Notes: a model not told the origin generated them from the letters alone. Shown: positions 19,371 through 27,980, counted from the first letter of the stretch. The stretch is 64,000 nucleotides of DNA from Finegoldia magna ATCC 29328 (GCF_000010185.1 NC_010376.1:930001-994000), one strand, 5' to 3'. A program made the numbers and translations.

Positions 19371-20505
19371 ATTCTTCAATTACCTTTTTATATATCTTTT
19401 CTATCTTATTAGCGAAAGAATCTTCAGTATAATTTTCATCTACTAATCGCTTACAGTTTCGTCCCATTTCGCATCTTAACTCTTCATTACCCAAAATTCT
19501 ATTCAAATACTCTATAAACTCTTCTTCAGTATCGTAACCAAATCCTGTTTTGCCGTCAATTAACACACCTTCCAGGCAATCATCGTGTCTGCAGATAATT
19601 GGCGTTGAACAAGCCATCGCCTCAATAAAAGTCAAACCTTGTGTTTCCGATGTTGAGGCTGACACGAATACATCTGCTTGGGAATAAAAGTTTCCTACTT
19701 TTGATGAATCAATCATTCCCGTAAATATTAATCTGTTTTTTATCTTAGAGTTCAGCCCAATCTCTTTTAACTCTGTTAAAAATGGTCCAGCGCCCGCAAT
19801 AATAAATACTATATCATCTCTTTCAATGTTTTCAAGATAATTAAGAATTTCAGTTATATTTTTTTCTTTACCAATTCTGCCTAGAAATAGAATTATATGC
19901 TTATCTTTTGGAATCTTATAACCACTTCTTATATCAAAATCATCGCACTCAGATAATTTTTGAACATTAATACCCGTTGGAACTACATATATTTCTTCGT
20001 GAATATTATAGTCTTTCAATAAATTATATATTTTCTTAGTCGGAACTATTACACCGTCAGTAAATCTAATAATCTGTTTTGTGAACTGTTTGGCAAGTTC
20101 TTTACCAATTTTCTTATTTAAAGAGAAATAATGTGTATAATCTTCGTAAACAGTGTGGTAAGTATGCAAAAGTGGAATATCAAGGTCTTTAGCTATTCTT
20201 CTCGCTTGAATAAACATAGTAAATTCTGTCTGTGAATGGACAATATCTGGTTTCCACTCCATTATATCTTCATAAAATCTATTATAAAATAATTTATTCA
20301 TTCTAGCATCAGGATAAAATTTCCCAGCTCCTAAAGAACCCATATAATAAATGTCTTCTTCTTTTTTAGAATTAAAACTATCTGAAAAGGTTAAAATTCT
20401 AACATCATGTCCCAATCTATTTAAAGCTTTTTTTAATGATTCAATAGAAGTTACCACTCCATTTATAGTTGGTCTGTATGTATCTGTAGTTATTAATATC
20501 TTCAT
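19351..20505 (-). CDS. GT4 glycosyltransferase, probable diacylglycerol glucosyltransferase
   Basis: 384 residues from ATG 20505, which follows GGAAGG by ~7 nt; a longer in-frame start at 20547 has no RBS. The N-terminus (MKILITTDTYRPTINGVVTS, then LKKALNRLGHDVRILTF) and ARMNKLFYNRF/HSQTEFTMF match processive 1,2-diacylglycerol 3-glucosyltransferases. The C-terminal half has FLGRIGKEKNITEIL and SASTSETQGLTFIEAMA. Expected to add glucose to membrane diacylglycerol, giving the anchor for glycolipid or lipoteichoic-acid-like polymers. Confidence 0.83.
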   Translation of the reverse strand: MKILITTDTYRPTINGVVTSIESLKKALNRLGHDVRILTFSDSFNSKKEEDIYYMGSLGAGKFYPDARMNKLFYNRFYEDIMEWKPDIVHSQTEFTMFIQARRIAKDLDIPLLHTYHTVYEDYTHYFSLNKKIGKELAKQFTKQIIRFTDGVIVPTKKIYNLLKDYNIHEEIYVVPTGINVQKLSECDDFDIRSGYKIPKDKHIILFLGRIGKEKNITEILNYLENIERDDIVFIIAGAGPFLTELKEIGLNSKIKNRLIFTGMIDSSKVGNFYSQADVFVSASTSETQGLTFIEAMACSTPIICRHDDCLEGVLIDGKTGFGYDTEEEFIEYLNRILGNEELRCEMGRNCKRLVDENYTEDSFANKIEKIYKKVIEEYAKSIQ

Positions 20506-20582
20506 AAAACACCTTCCACATAAGATTATAACATAAATGAAATGCATCTATTTGTTACAATATTATTACATTTTCTATAAAT

Positions 20583-20609
20583 AAAAAAGGAATTAATAAC
20601 TAATTCCTC
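20583..20609 (-). terminator. Terminator after hemerythrin gene
   Basis: Minus strand GGAATTAGTTATTAATTCC followed by TTTTTTAT, just beyond the stop codon at 20617. Confidence 0.75.
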
Positions 20610-20616
20610 TTTTAGC

Positions 20617-21162
20617 TTACATATTAAATAATTCTTCTATTTTCTTCATTAAATCATCGTGTAGTTCTTTATTTTCCTCTAAAAATTTTATAGTTTCGTC
20701 TTCAACTTCTTTTAATCTTTCTTTAGATAAATTCTTCTTTCCATAAGGATATATAACTGTGTTTTCTTTTTCGATATGCTTTTGTAAATGTCTTCTATAG
20801 CCCATCAAATTTCCAATAACTTCAACAAAATTTTCATCAGATTTATCATTTTCATAAGCTTTAATACTTTGTCCCAAATCAAAAATTAGTCCCCTAGCTA
20901 TCTCGTGTTCAACTAGCATACCGTTTAAAATCATAACTTGGCCGATTCTTCCCAAATCTTCTTGCATTTTTTTGAAAAGTATTTCTTCTTCTTTTCTATG
21001 GTGAAATTTATCCGCATATTCTTTCAAAATAAATATCAATGATTTTACAAATTCAACATTTATATTTTTGCTGTTAATAAACTCAATAGACTTTTCTTTC
21101 ATTAAATCAATTATTTTACTTATATTTTCGTGTTCTTTTTCTAAAACTAATATACTATCCAT
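20617..21162 (-). CDS. Hemerythrin HHE-domain protein
   Basis: 181 residues, all helical, with the HHE iron-ligand pattern: EKEHENI (~8-13), KFHHRKEEEILF (~53-64), LVEHEIARGL (~86) and RRHLQKHIEKENTVIYP (~128-145). Such proteins bind a di-iron centre and handle O2, NO or iron-sulfur repair. Single-gene unit beside rex; a 5-4-5 inverted repeat lies in its promoter region. Confidence 0.88.
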   Translation of the reverse strand: MDSILVLEKEHENISKIIDLMKEKSIEFINSKNINVEFVKSLIFILKEYADKFHHRKEEEILFKKMQEDLGRIGQVMILNGMLVEHEIARGLIFDLGQSIKAYENDKSDENFVEVIGNLMGYRRHLQKHIEKENTVIYPYGKKNLSKERLKEVEDETIKFLEENKELHDDLMKKIEELFNM

Positions 21163-21211
21163 ACTATCACTCCTCTTACATTATAATTATAATATAAAAA
21201 CACTAAAAATG

Positions 21212-21229
21212 TAGTAACATTAGTTACAA
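21212..21229. promoter_or_regulatory. Candidate Crp/Fnr-type operator before the hemerythrin gene
   Basis: GTAAC-ATTA-GTTAC inverted repeat (21214-21227). Its centre lies about 41 nt from the transcription start predicted by a TATAAT at 21191-21186 (minus strand), the spacing of class II activator sites. No regulator is identified in the window. Confidence 0.35.
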
Positions 21230-21230
21230 T

Positions 21231-21258
21231 AAAAAAACGGCGCTTTAAAACGCCGAAT
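21231..21258 (-). terminator. Terminator after rex
   Basis: Minus strand CGGCG-TTTTAAAG-CGCCG followed by TTTTTTTATT, adjacent to the rex stop. Confidence 0.85.
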
Positions 21259-21262
21259 TTAA

Positions 21263-21910
21263 TTAATTTTTAGTACCTGGATAATCTGCTAAATTGTTCA
21301 TGTAGTATGTCAGTGTATACAAACTTTCATCGAGATGTACATTTTCCAATACAACATTTTTTGGTAATTTTAAATCTAATGATGCAAAATTCCAAACTCC
21401 TTTTATTCCACCTTCTACTAGCTTATCGCAAATTTCTTGAGCTATTTCTGTTGGTAGGGCAATAACAGCGATTTCCGGTTTTTCCTCTTTAAGATACTCT
21501 TCAAGTTTATCGATATCTCTTATTTCGTAATCTGAAATTTTAGATCCCACTTTCTTACCGTGATCAAATACATCAACAATATTAAATCCTGAAGATTTAA
21601 ACCCTTTGTAATTCATTATGGCTTTACCTATATTTCCGCAACCTAAAATTATTGCTCGATAAGACTTGTTAATTCCCATAATTTTTTCTATTTCTGATTT
21701 TAATTCTTCGACATTGTATCCGTATCCTTGTTGACCAAAACCACCAAAATGGTTTAAATCTTGTCTGATTTGAGAAGCAGTTAATCCTGTTATGCTACTC
21801 AATTCTTGACTTGATACTCTTATTATTCCCTTTTGCTCGATCATTCCTAAATACCTATAGTATTTTGGAAGTCTCTTAACAACAGCTAATGATACTCTTG
21901 CCCTTGCCAT
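21263..21910 (-). CDS. rex: Redox-sensing transcriptional repressor Rex
   Basis: 215 residues, the family length. N-terminal winged helix (LPKYYRYLGMIEQKGIIRVSS, split around YYRYL; LTASQIRQDLNHFGGFGQQGYGY) and NAD(H)-binding Rossmann domain with ILGCGNIGKAI at about 86-96. Rex senses the NADH/NAD+ ratio and represses fermentation and NADH-reoxidation genes. Monocistronic; no clear Rex box was found at its own promoter. Confidence 0.96.
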   Translation of the reverse strand: MARARVSLAVVKRLPKYYRYLGMIEQKGIIRVSSQELSSITGLTASQIRQDLNHFGGFGQQGYGYNVEELKSEIEKIMGINKSYRAIILGCGNIGKAIMNYKGFKSSGFNIVDVFDHGKKVGSKISDYEIRDIDKLEEYLKEEKPEIAVIALPTEIAQEICDKLVEGGIKGVWNFASLDLKLPKNVVLENVHLDESLYTLTYYMNNLADYPGTKN

Positions 21911-21992
21911 ATTATCACTCCATTCATTGTTATTAATATAATTATATCAAAAAGATATTTTAATTTCAATAATTCTGAAATTAATTTGAATA

Positions 21993-22027
21993 TCAAAAAA
22001 TCAAGCAGACTTAGCTGCTTGATTTTT
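21993..22027. terminator. Terminator after cstA (possibly bidirectional)
   Basis: Stem ATCAAGCAG / CTGCTTGAT with flanking A and T runs on both sides, directly beyond the cstA stop. Confidence 0.8.
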
Positions 22028-22031
22028 AAAA

Positions 22032-23498
22032 TTATCCTATTAATTCTGATTTAGTTTGTCCAATTTTACCTTTTTTAATAACAAATACTGTAAATAAAAC
22101 TACGAATATGAAACCTACAATATAACTTGCTAAGTATCCATCCATTCCTAATCTCTTATCAAGTGATAATCCCAAATCAGCATGCGCAATATAACTTGAA
22201 ACTATAAATGCATAAAACATTCCTGGTATCATTGTTATAAAGTAATTTTTCTTATTGATATATAAATATACTGTAATCAACATTAAAGCAAATACAGCTA
22301 CCAATTGATTAGTAAAACCGAAGTATCTCCATAATAAGTTAAATCCATTTCCATTTGTCTTGGCAAAATAAAGAATCGCGATAGCAAAAACATAAATGAG
22401 TAAGCTTAACAAAATTCTATTTTTAACGGATTTTTGACTTATATTGAATTGTTCACCTATCATTAAACGAAGCGATCTAAATGCAGTATCTCCACTTGTA
22501 ATTGGTAATACAATTACTCCTATAATTGCAAACAAGCCACCAATTTTGCCCATAAAAGTTTTAGAAATTATACCAACCATTAAAGTAGCGTTAGTATCCA
22601 GTGCTGTACCTCTATTGAAAAGTACCATAGCACCTGAAGCCCAACACATAGCTATAAGTCCTTCTGCAATCATCATATTGTAGAATGTTGATCTTCCTTC
22701 ATGTTCATTTTTTACAGTTCTAGAAATAAGTGTAATTTGTGATCCGTGAAATCCAGAAAGAATTCCACAAGCAACTGTGATAAAAAATACCGGAATAAAA
22801 CTTTGACCCAAAGGATGCTTACTTAATAAAACCCCTTCAGTAATATTGTGCAAATTAGCTCCGCCATCTAGGAAAACGCCGCCTAATACACCAATAGCAC
22901 TGACTATTAAAATAGCACCAAAAATAGGATAAACTCTTCCTATTATCTTATCAATCGGAAAAAGTGTAGCTAATAGATAATAAATCAAAATAATTCCATA
23001 TACAACCCAAATTATTCCACCATCGACATCCATATGTAGAATGTCATTAACAATTAAATCTCCTGGAGTATAAATAAATACTACACCAACTAAAAGCATT
23101 AATATCCAAATAACAATATTATAAACTTTATTAGTAGTTTTCCCCATATACTTTCTTATCATTTTGGGAACTTGAGCACCTTCATTTCTCATAGACATCA
23201 TTCCTATGAAATAATCGTGAGTTGCTCCCGCTAAAACACATCCTATTGGAATAGTTATAAAAGCTATAGGCCCAAATAAAATACCTTGAATCGGTCCTAA
23301 AATAGGTCCAGTTCCTGCGATATTTAGAAGCTCAATGAGTTGATTCTTCCATTTTTTCATTTCGACAAAGTCTACACCATCAGCCATTGATATAGCAGGT
23401 GTTATTCTATCGTCTGGTTGGAATACTTTTTCGCAGTATTTTCCATAAAAATAACCGCCGACAAATAAAATTAATATACCGACTATAAATAAAATCAT
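22032..23498 (-). CDS. cstA: CstA-family carbon starvation/peptide or pyruvate transporter
   Basis: 488 residues with many membrane segments and CstA hallmarks: GKYCEKVFQPDDRITPAISMADGVDF (read in parts), LLNIAGTGPILGPIQGILFGP, GCVLAGATHDYFIGMMSMRNEG and GFHGSQITLISRTV. It is the short form (~480 residues), against ~700 for E. coli CstA, as usual in Clostridia. E. coli relatives import peptides or pyruvate; substrate here unknown. Confidence 0.9.
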   Translation of the reverse strand: MILFIVGILILFVGGYFYGKYCEKVFQPDDRITPAISMADGVDFVEMKKWKNQLIELLNIAGTGPILGPIQGILFGPIAFITIPIGCVLAGATHDYFIGMMSMRNEGAQVPKMIRKYMGKTTNKVYNIVIWILMLLVGVVFIYTPGDLIVNDILHMDVDGGIIWVVYGIILIYYLLATLFPIDKIIGRVYPIFGAILIVSAIGVLGGVFLDGGANLHNITEGVLLSKHPLGQSFIPVFFITVACGILSGFHGSQITLISRTVKNEHEGRSTFYNMMIAEGLIAMCWASGAMVLFNRGTALDTNATLMVGIISKTFMGKIGGLFAIIGVIVLPITSGDTAFRSLRLMIGEQFNISQKSVKNRILLSLLIYVFAIAILYFAKTNGNGFNLLWRYFGFTNQLVAVFALMLITVYLYINKKNYFITMIPGMFYAFIVSSYIAHADLGLSLDKRLGMDGYLASYIVGFIFVVLFTVFVIKKGKIGQTKSELIG

Positions 23499-23644
23499 AT
23501 TTCCCCCTAATTAAAAAATTACTATGATATTATAATATAAAGTCTATTAAAATTCAAAGAAAAATTTTAATTGAAACTTACTCATCATCATTTTATCTTA
23601 TTTGATTCAAGTGATAATTTCAAGTTTTCATTTATTGTATTTTT

Positions 23645-23680
23645 AAATAAAAAACAACGACTTAAAAATCGTTGTTTTTA
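23645..23680 (-). terminator. Terminator of the folate operon
   Basis: Minus strand AACAACGAT-TTTTAAG-TCGTTGTTTTTTATTT, 10 nt after the folBK stop. Confidence 0.8.
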
Positions 23681-23689
23681 AAAAATTTT

Positions 23690-24508
23690 CTATTTGCTTT
23701 CTAATTCTTCTAACAATTGCTTCAAGGTTTTGTGAAAAACAGGATGTATAAAAAATTCAGCAAAATCATTCAAAGGTTCCAACACAAATTTTCTATCTTG
23801 AACATAAGGATGAGGAATTTTCAAATCATCAGTATATATTATTTCTCCATCACAAAATAAAATGTCGATATCTATAGTTCTTGGTCCCCATTTTTCGTGT
23901 CTTTCTCTTCCTAGATCTTGTTCGATTTTTTGAGTTATATTAAGCAAATCTTCAGGTTCTTCATATGATTCTATTTCGACAGCACAATTTAGAAAATCTT
24001 CCTGATCAGTTTTTCCCCAAGCTTTTGTAATATACATTTCAGACACTCTTTTCAGTTCAATACTTTTTATGCTTTTCAATCTATCAATAGCTGAGTCAAC
24101 ATATTCTTGTTTGTTTCCAATATTAGATCCAATCCCTAAGAAATATCTTCTTTTTTTCCTATTAATTGTCACTTTAACTGTATCCAGTGGCAAATTGATA
24201 GGAGCCCATGGTTTTTTTATTTCTACAGAAAGTTCTTGTACAATTTTATATTTTTCAAATATAAACTCAACTAATTTATAAGCTACAGTTTCAATTAAAT
24301 CTATAGATTCCGATCGAAAATAATCATAAACTTCTTTGCTCAAAATTCCATAATGTATAGAATCTTCCAAATTATTTGATGTTGCGCCTTTTTTCATATT
24401 GTATCCCATTCTTAATGTCACCAAAAATTTTTGGCCCAATTCTTTTTCAGATTGAAACACTCCATGATTAGCGTATATTTCTAAATCTTTAACTAAAAGA
24501 TAATCCAT
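23690..24508 (-). CDS. folBK: Bifunctional dihydroneopterin aldolase / HPPK
   Basis: 272 residues, a fusion of two folate enzymes. Residues 1-118 are FolB (LLVKDLEIYANHGVFQSEKELGQKFLV, in parts; SIHYGILSKEVYDYF). Residues ~122-272 are FolK (FLGIGSNIGNKQEYVDSAID, GKTDQEDFLNCAVEIES, and the ATP/pterin motif GPRTIDIDILF with HPYVQDRKFVLEPL). Converts dihydroneopterin to 6-hydroxymethyl-dihydropterin and pyrophosphorylates it. The start overlaps the folP stop (TAATG). Confidence 0.95.
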   Translation of the reverse strand: MDYLLVKDLEIYANHGVFQSEKELGQKFLVTLRMGYNMKKGATSNNLEDSIHYGILSKEVYDYFRSESIDLIETVAYKLVEFIFEKYKIVQELSVEIKKPWAPINLPLDTVKVTINRKKRRYFLGIGSNIGNKQEYVDSAIDRLKSIKSIELKRVSEMYITKAWGKTDQEDFLNCAVEIESYEEPEDLLNITQKIEQDLGRERHEKWGPRTIDIDILFCDGEIIYTDDLKIPHPYVQDRKFVLEPLNDFAEFFIHPVFHKTLKQLLEELESK

Positions 24509-25323
24509 TACTTTCCTTCTCTTTTTATAGCCAAAGCCATTCTCATTGCGTCAAAGTTTTGTTTTACATTATGAACTCTAAATATCGAGCAACCATTCAT
24601 TACTCCAATGGCTGTAGTTATTGCTGTTCCAAAATCCCTATCAGTTGCTACATCAATTCCCATAGCTTTTCCTATAAATCTTTTTCTACTTGTACCTAGT
24701 AAAACTGGATATCCCAAATCGACAAATTCTTTAATCCTATTCACAACCGATAAATCTTTTTCATAATCTAGTGCAAAGCCTACTCCTGGATCCAATATGA
24801 TTAAATCTTCTCTAATTCCTGCTTTTTTTGCCAATTCTACTGACTCTAATGTTTCTCTATTCAAGTCTTTCATTAAATCATTATAATGATTGTTGTCTTT
24901 ATTGTGCATTAATATTACTGGTATATCTAGTTCTTTAGCAGTTTGTGCCATTTTAGAATCAGATTTCAATCCCCATATATCATTTAAAATATCAGCACCT
25001 TCTTTAACAACTTCTCTTAAAGTATCAGCTTTATAAGTGTCCAAGGAAATTGGAACATCGAAATTTTCTCTTATTTTTCTGATAATAGGAATAACTCTTT
25101 CAAGTTCTTCTTCTGTTGATAATGGAGTGTAACCAGGTCTTGTTGATTCGGCACCAATATCTATTATGCTAGCTCCATCTTTTATCATTTCCTCAACGTG
25201 TTTAACAGCTCTATCTACATCATTCCATTTCCCTCCATCTGAAAAAGAATCTGGTGTGACATTCAAAATTCCCATGATATACGCGTCGTTTTTAAAATCA
25301 AACTCTTTGTTTCTAATTAACAT
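24508..25323 (-). CDS. folP: Dihydropteroate synthase
   Basis: 271 residues from the ATG at 25323, preferred over the in-frame TTG at 25338, which overlaps the RBS. Conserved blocks: IMGILNVTPDSFSDGGKW, IIDIGAESTRPGYTPLS, DTYKADTLREVVKEGADILNDIWG (in parts), ILDPGVGFALDYEKDL and LLGTSRKRFIG. Condenses hydroxymethyl-dihydropterin-PP with p-aminobenzoate; target of sulfonamides. Confidence 0.96.
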   Translation of the reverse strand: MLIRNKEFDFKNDAYIMGILNVTPDSFSDGGKWNDVDRAVKHVEEMIKDGASIIDIGAESTRPGYTPLSTEEELERVIPIIRKIRENFDVPISLDTYKADTLREVVKEGADILNDIWGLKSDSKMAQTAKELDIPVILMHNKDNNHYNDLMKDLNRETLESVELAKKAGIREDLIILDPGVGFALDYEKDLSVVNRIKEFVDLGYPVLLGTSRKRFIGKAMGIDVATDRDFGTAITTAIGVMNGCSIFRVHNVKQNFDAMRMALAIKREGK

Positions 25324-25334
25324 TTTGTATCCTC

Positions 25335-25814
25335 TCAATAAATAACCGTTTTATTTTTCTTCTCTTCTGACCAATTGCAAATACTTCTAGCAGGACATCT
25401 AAAACACATCCTAGACAGCTTGTCTGCTTTGTAAAAAATTTCTATAAATCTATCGTCGTTTTTTTCTTTAGTTCTATGATTTTTAATTGCATTTATTATT
25501 CTTTGTTTAGAGATATCGTCAAAATCTAAATCTTTCAAAATTTCTTGTGCAATTTCTTGAGATAATATGCTGTGATTAATACCTGTATCCACTTCATCAG
25601 CTCTTCCCAAATCATGTAGAAGCGCTGTAACATATATTAAATCTTTGTCGATATTCAAATTTTCTTCTAAATTAATAATATAGCAGATTCTAGCAACATC
25701 CATAAGATGAGAAAAGTCGTGTTTACAAAACACACGAGTTTTCTCATCATTTTCAATTTTATTTATTTTTTCGTTAAATATTTTGTGATTAAGGACTATA
25801 TCTGTGTTTTTCAT
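25335..25814 (-). CDS. HD-domain phosphohydrolase in the folate operon
   Basis: 159 residues. Metal-binding HD pattern: HDFSHLMDVAR (~32-42), ALLHDLGRADE (~68) and HRTKEKNDDRFIEIFYKADKLSRM, ending in a cysteine cluster FRCPARSICNW. HD proteins hydrolyse phosphate esters or nucleotides. It is co-operonic and overlapping with folE (1 nt) and sits before folP. The pathway step between the FolE product and the FolB substrate needs a phosphatase that is not otherwise encoded here. That role is inferred. Confidence 0.75.
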   Translation of the reverse strand: MKNTDIVLNHKIFNEKINKIENDEKTRVFCKHDFSHLMDVARICYIINLEENLNIDKDLIYVTALLHDLGRADEVDTGINHSILSQEIAQEILKDLDFDDISKQRIINAIKNHRTKEKNDDRFIEIFYKADKLSRMCFRCPARSICNWSEEKKNKTVIY

Positions 25815-26368
25815 TATAATCCCATTAATCTATATGCTTCATTCTTTAAATCCAAATCTTCTTCAAAAGCTCCTCTTGCTACTGAAGTCATTGTAGAAGT
25901 TCCAGGTTTTTTTACTCCTCTCATATTCATGCACATGTGCTCTGCTTCTATAGTTACTAAACATCCTTTGCAGTTTAAATATTCCATTAAAGCATCAGCT
26001 ATTTCAATATTCAATCTTTCCTGTAATTGTGGTTTTTTTGAATACACATCAACTGTTCTAGCTAATTTTGACAAACCTGCAACTCTTTTGTTAGGAATGT
26101 ATGCAATATTAACTTTCCCCCAAAATGGTAGTAAATGATGTTCACACATCGAATAAAAAGGAATATCCTTTTCAATTACCATATTGTCATCAACTATTTC
26201 AAATGATTTTGACAAATGTGTTTTTGCATCTTGGTTTAACCCACTGAAAATTTCTTCATACATTCTGGCAACTCTTTGAGGTGTTTCCAACAACCCTTCT
26301 CTGTTTGGATCCTCACCAATTGCTTCTATTATCATCGATACTGCTTGTTCTATTTTTTCTTTATCCAT
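25814..26368 (-). CDS. folE: GTP cyclohydrolase I
   Basis: 184 residues, usual FolE type I length. Contains [20 protein letters not shown], the zinc-site block [39 protein letters not shown] and [16 protein letters not shown] with the second zinc cysteine ([13 protein letters not shown]). Makes 7,8-dihydroneopterin triphosphate from GTP. First gene after the THF riboswitch. Confidence 0.97.
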   Translation of the reverse strand: MDKEKIEQAVSMIIEAIGEDPNREGLLETPQRVARMYEEIFSGLNQDAKTHLSKSFEIVDDNMVIEKDIPFYSMCEHHLLPFWGKVNIAYIPNKRVAGLSKLARTVDVYSKKPQLQERLNIEIADALMEYLNCKGCLVTIEAEHMCMNMRGVKKPGTSTMTSVARGAFEEDLDLKNEAYRLMGL

Positions 26369-26396
26369 TTAAATCCCTTTCTTATAAAAAATATAA

Positions 26397-26453
26397 GAGC
26401 ACTCGAGAGTGCTCCACAAAAAAAGCATTATCCTATATTTAAAAGATAATGCT
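26397..26453 (-). terminator. Tandem expression-platform hairpins between THF aptamer and folE
   Basis: On the minus strand AGCATTATC-N12-GATAATGCT followed by TTTTTT (26453-26416) is an intrinsic terminator. A second perfect palindrome, GAGCACTCTCGAGTGCTC (26414-26397), is followed by TTATATTTTTT. Two successive stems after one aptamer are unusual. Confidence 0.75.
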
Positions 26454-26469
26454 CCCACTAATTCATATT

Positions 26470-26557
26470 ATCAGCGGAAGCGGCATTGATATCGCAATGA
26501 TTTCGTTAATGGGCAACTCCCTATCCCATTACACTAAACGCATCAACCCTACTCTGT
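26470..26557 (-). ncRNA. Tetrahydrofolate (THF) riboswitch
   Basis: On the minus strand the segment carries the THF aptamer landmarks: CAGAGTAG at the start, GCGTTTAGTGTAATGGGA, TTAACGAAATCATTGCG and the closing GCCGCTTCCGCTGAT. It lies between a TATAAT promoter and a terminator ahead of folE. THF riboswitches are known before folE and folT in Clostridia-type Firmicutes and lower expression when reduced folate is plentiful. Confidence 0.88.
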
Positions 26558-26564
26558 TAAAAAT

Positions 26565-26573
26565 ATTATACCA
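26565..26573 (-). promoter_or_regulatory. Extended -10 promoter of the folate operon
   Basis: Minus strand TGGTATAAT (26573-26565), about 8 nt before the riboswitch; no convincing -35 box. Confidence 0.55.
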
Positions 26574-26585
26574 CACTTGTGTTTT

Positions 26586-26801
26586 TTAATCTTGATATTT
26601 TAGCCCATCATAATGAAAATAATCAATCATATCATCATCTTCATAAATTATAATATCCGATGGCTCCCTGTTCCTTTCGGCTACATTAAAGCAATCTTCA
26701 AGTTTTGCATATTCTACAGCTCTACAAGTATTTTGAACTGCAAAATCATAATTCCCATCTTTGTACTTTTCAATAAAATCTTTTTTTGTTAAATCATTCA
26801 T
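26586..26801 (-). CDS. Small acidic protein downstream of GTPase, unknown
   Basis: 71 residues, acidic at the C-terminus (DIIIYEDDDMIDYFHYDG), two cysteines, no membrane segment. Its start overlaps the end of the GTPase gene by 8 nt, so it is translated as part of the same operon. No family recognised. It is long enough and coupled tightly enough to be real. Confidence 0.6.
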   Translation of the reverse strand: MNDLTKKDFIEKYKDGNYDFAVQNTCRAVEYAKLEDCFNVAERNREPSDIIIYEDDDMIDYFHYDGLKYQD

Positions 26802-27912
26802 CTTCTTTTTTCTTCCTATTCTTCAAATATTCTGTATAAGTTTTTTGCATTAATTTTTCAATTTCAGAAAAATCCATATTTATTCCTAGCTTTTCTCTTT
26901 TTGCAATATAATTCAAAACTTCAATATAACTCATAGCCAATGCAGTTGTCATTATTGATGCTGTTGCAGCGGAAATCAATCCCCCGGCAATGCTTCCTAT
27001 TCCCGGAATAAATTTTAATGCATTGGTAACTATAAATCTTCCTGCAAAAGTCGCTCCTCCAGTTCCTCCTATCGCCGCAATAATTGAAGCTACTCTTTGC
27101 TTATCCATAGATATTCCAAATATAGAGTTAATGTGAGCTATCATTCCAATTTGCATAGGCACTAATAATGATGCATCCGAAAATGGTATAGGAACAAATC
27201 CAATACCAAAAGCTGTTTTTATATATCTTTTTGCCCAACGTCTTGCCGTTTTAACTTTTAAGTCAATGTCAACATGTTGGGCATTAATAAAAGAATTTTT
27301 AATTTCCTCATCCAAAAGATCAAAGCTTTTAGTCATCAGCTCTTTTAATCCTTTTTCTTCAACAACCATATCATTAATTCGGTATGGTTTCGCAAGTATT
27401 TCTATAATATCAGCTACATTTAAATCGAGATTTTCGATATATTCTTTTAACTTTTCAGAATTTTCGCCTAATGATTGTGTCAATACTATGATTACTGGTG
27501 CAAATTGTTTTAAAGAATTAATCAAAGCTATTTCAGAATCTTCTATCCTAGCTCCATTCGAGTTGATACAATAATATATTAAATGAATTTTATCTTTTGC
27601 TCCATTATGTTCTAAGTCATTTAAAAGAGTTGTAATTTCAGCGAGTACTTCTCTTTGATTTTGTGCATTAAGTTCAAGCCCTTGGGTGTCATATAAATTA
27701 ATAGGAATATTTTCTTTTGTAATTTTTTGTAAATATTTAGTGACAGGCTTCCCTATTCCAGTTTCTGCTAAATTATCTCTAAACATTCCATTAATTAGTG
27801 TTGATTTACCAACTCCGGTTTTTCCTACCAAAAGAATATTAATTGGAGTCATTTTTTTTATTTCTTCACTTGTTTTACCAAGCACTTCGTTTATTAAATC
27901 GTAATTATTCAT
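26794..27912 (-). CDS. Era/Der-like GTPase with C-terminal DUF697-type membrane region
   Basis: 372 residues. G1 is LLVGKTGVGKSTLING (~27-42), G3 is LYDTQGLEL (~74-82), and the G4 position reads IIVLTQSL rather than NKxD, so guanine specificity is not assured. The C-terminal ~150 residues are rich in Gly/Ala/Ile hydrophobic helices (e.g. AFGIGFVPIPFSDASLLVPMQ, in parts), like the DUF697/YcjF group. Function unknown; family members are membrane-associated stress GTPases. Confidence 0.78.
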   Translation of the reverse strand: MNNYDLINEVLGKTSEEIKKMTPINILLVGKTGVGKSTLINGMFRDNLAETGIGKPVTKYLQKITKENIPINLYDTQGLELNAQNQREVLAEITTLLNDLEHNGAKDKIHLIYYCINSNGARIEDSEIALINSLKQFAPVIIVLTQSLGENSEKLKEYIENLDLNVADIIEILAKPYRINDMVVEEKGLKELMTKSFDLLDEEIKNSFINAQHVDIDLKVKTARRWAKRYIKTAFGIGFVPIPFSDASLLVPMQIGMIAHINSIFGISMDKQRVASIIAAIGGTGGATFAGRFIVTNALKFIPGIGSIAGGLISAATASIMTTALAMSYIEVLNYIAKREKLGINMDFSEIEKLMQKTYTEYLKNRKKKEDE

Positions 27913-27980
27913 TTTCTCACCAACTTAATTAATATATACCCGATATTCATTTTCAACTAACATCTTTAATTTTTTTCATA

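Noticed and set aside
21911-21992. Rex autoregulatory box upstream of rex
   Set aside because: TTGTTATTAATATAAT resembles half of the consensus but lacks the second TTAACAA arm.
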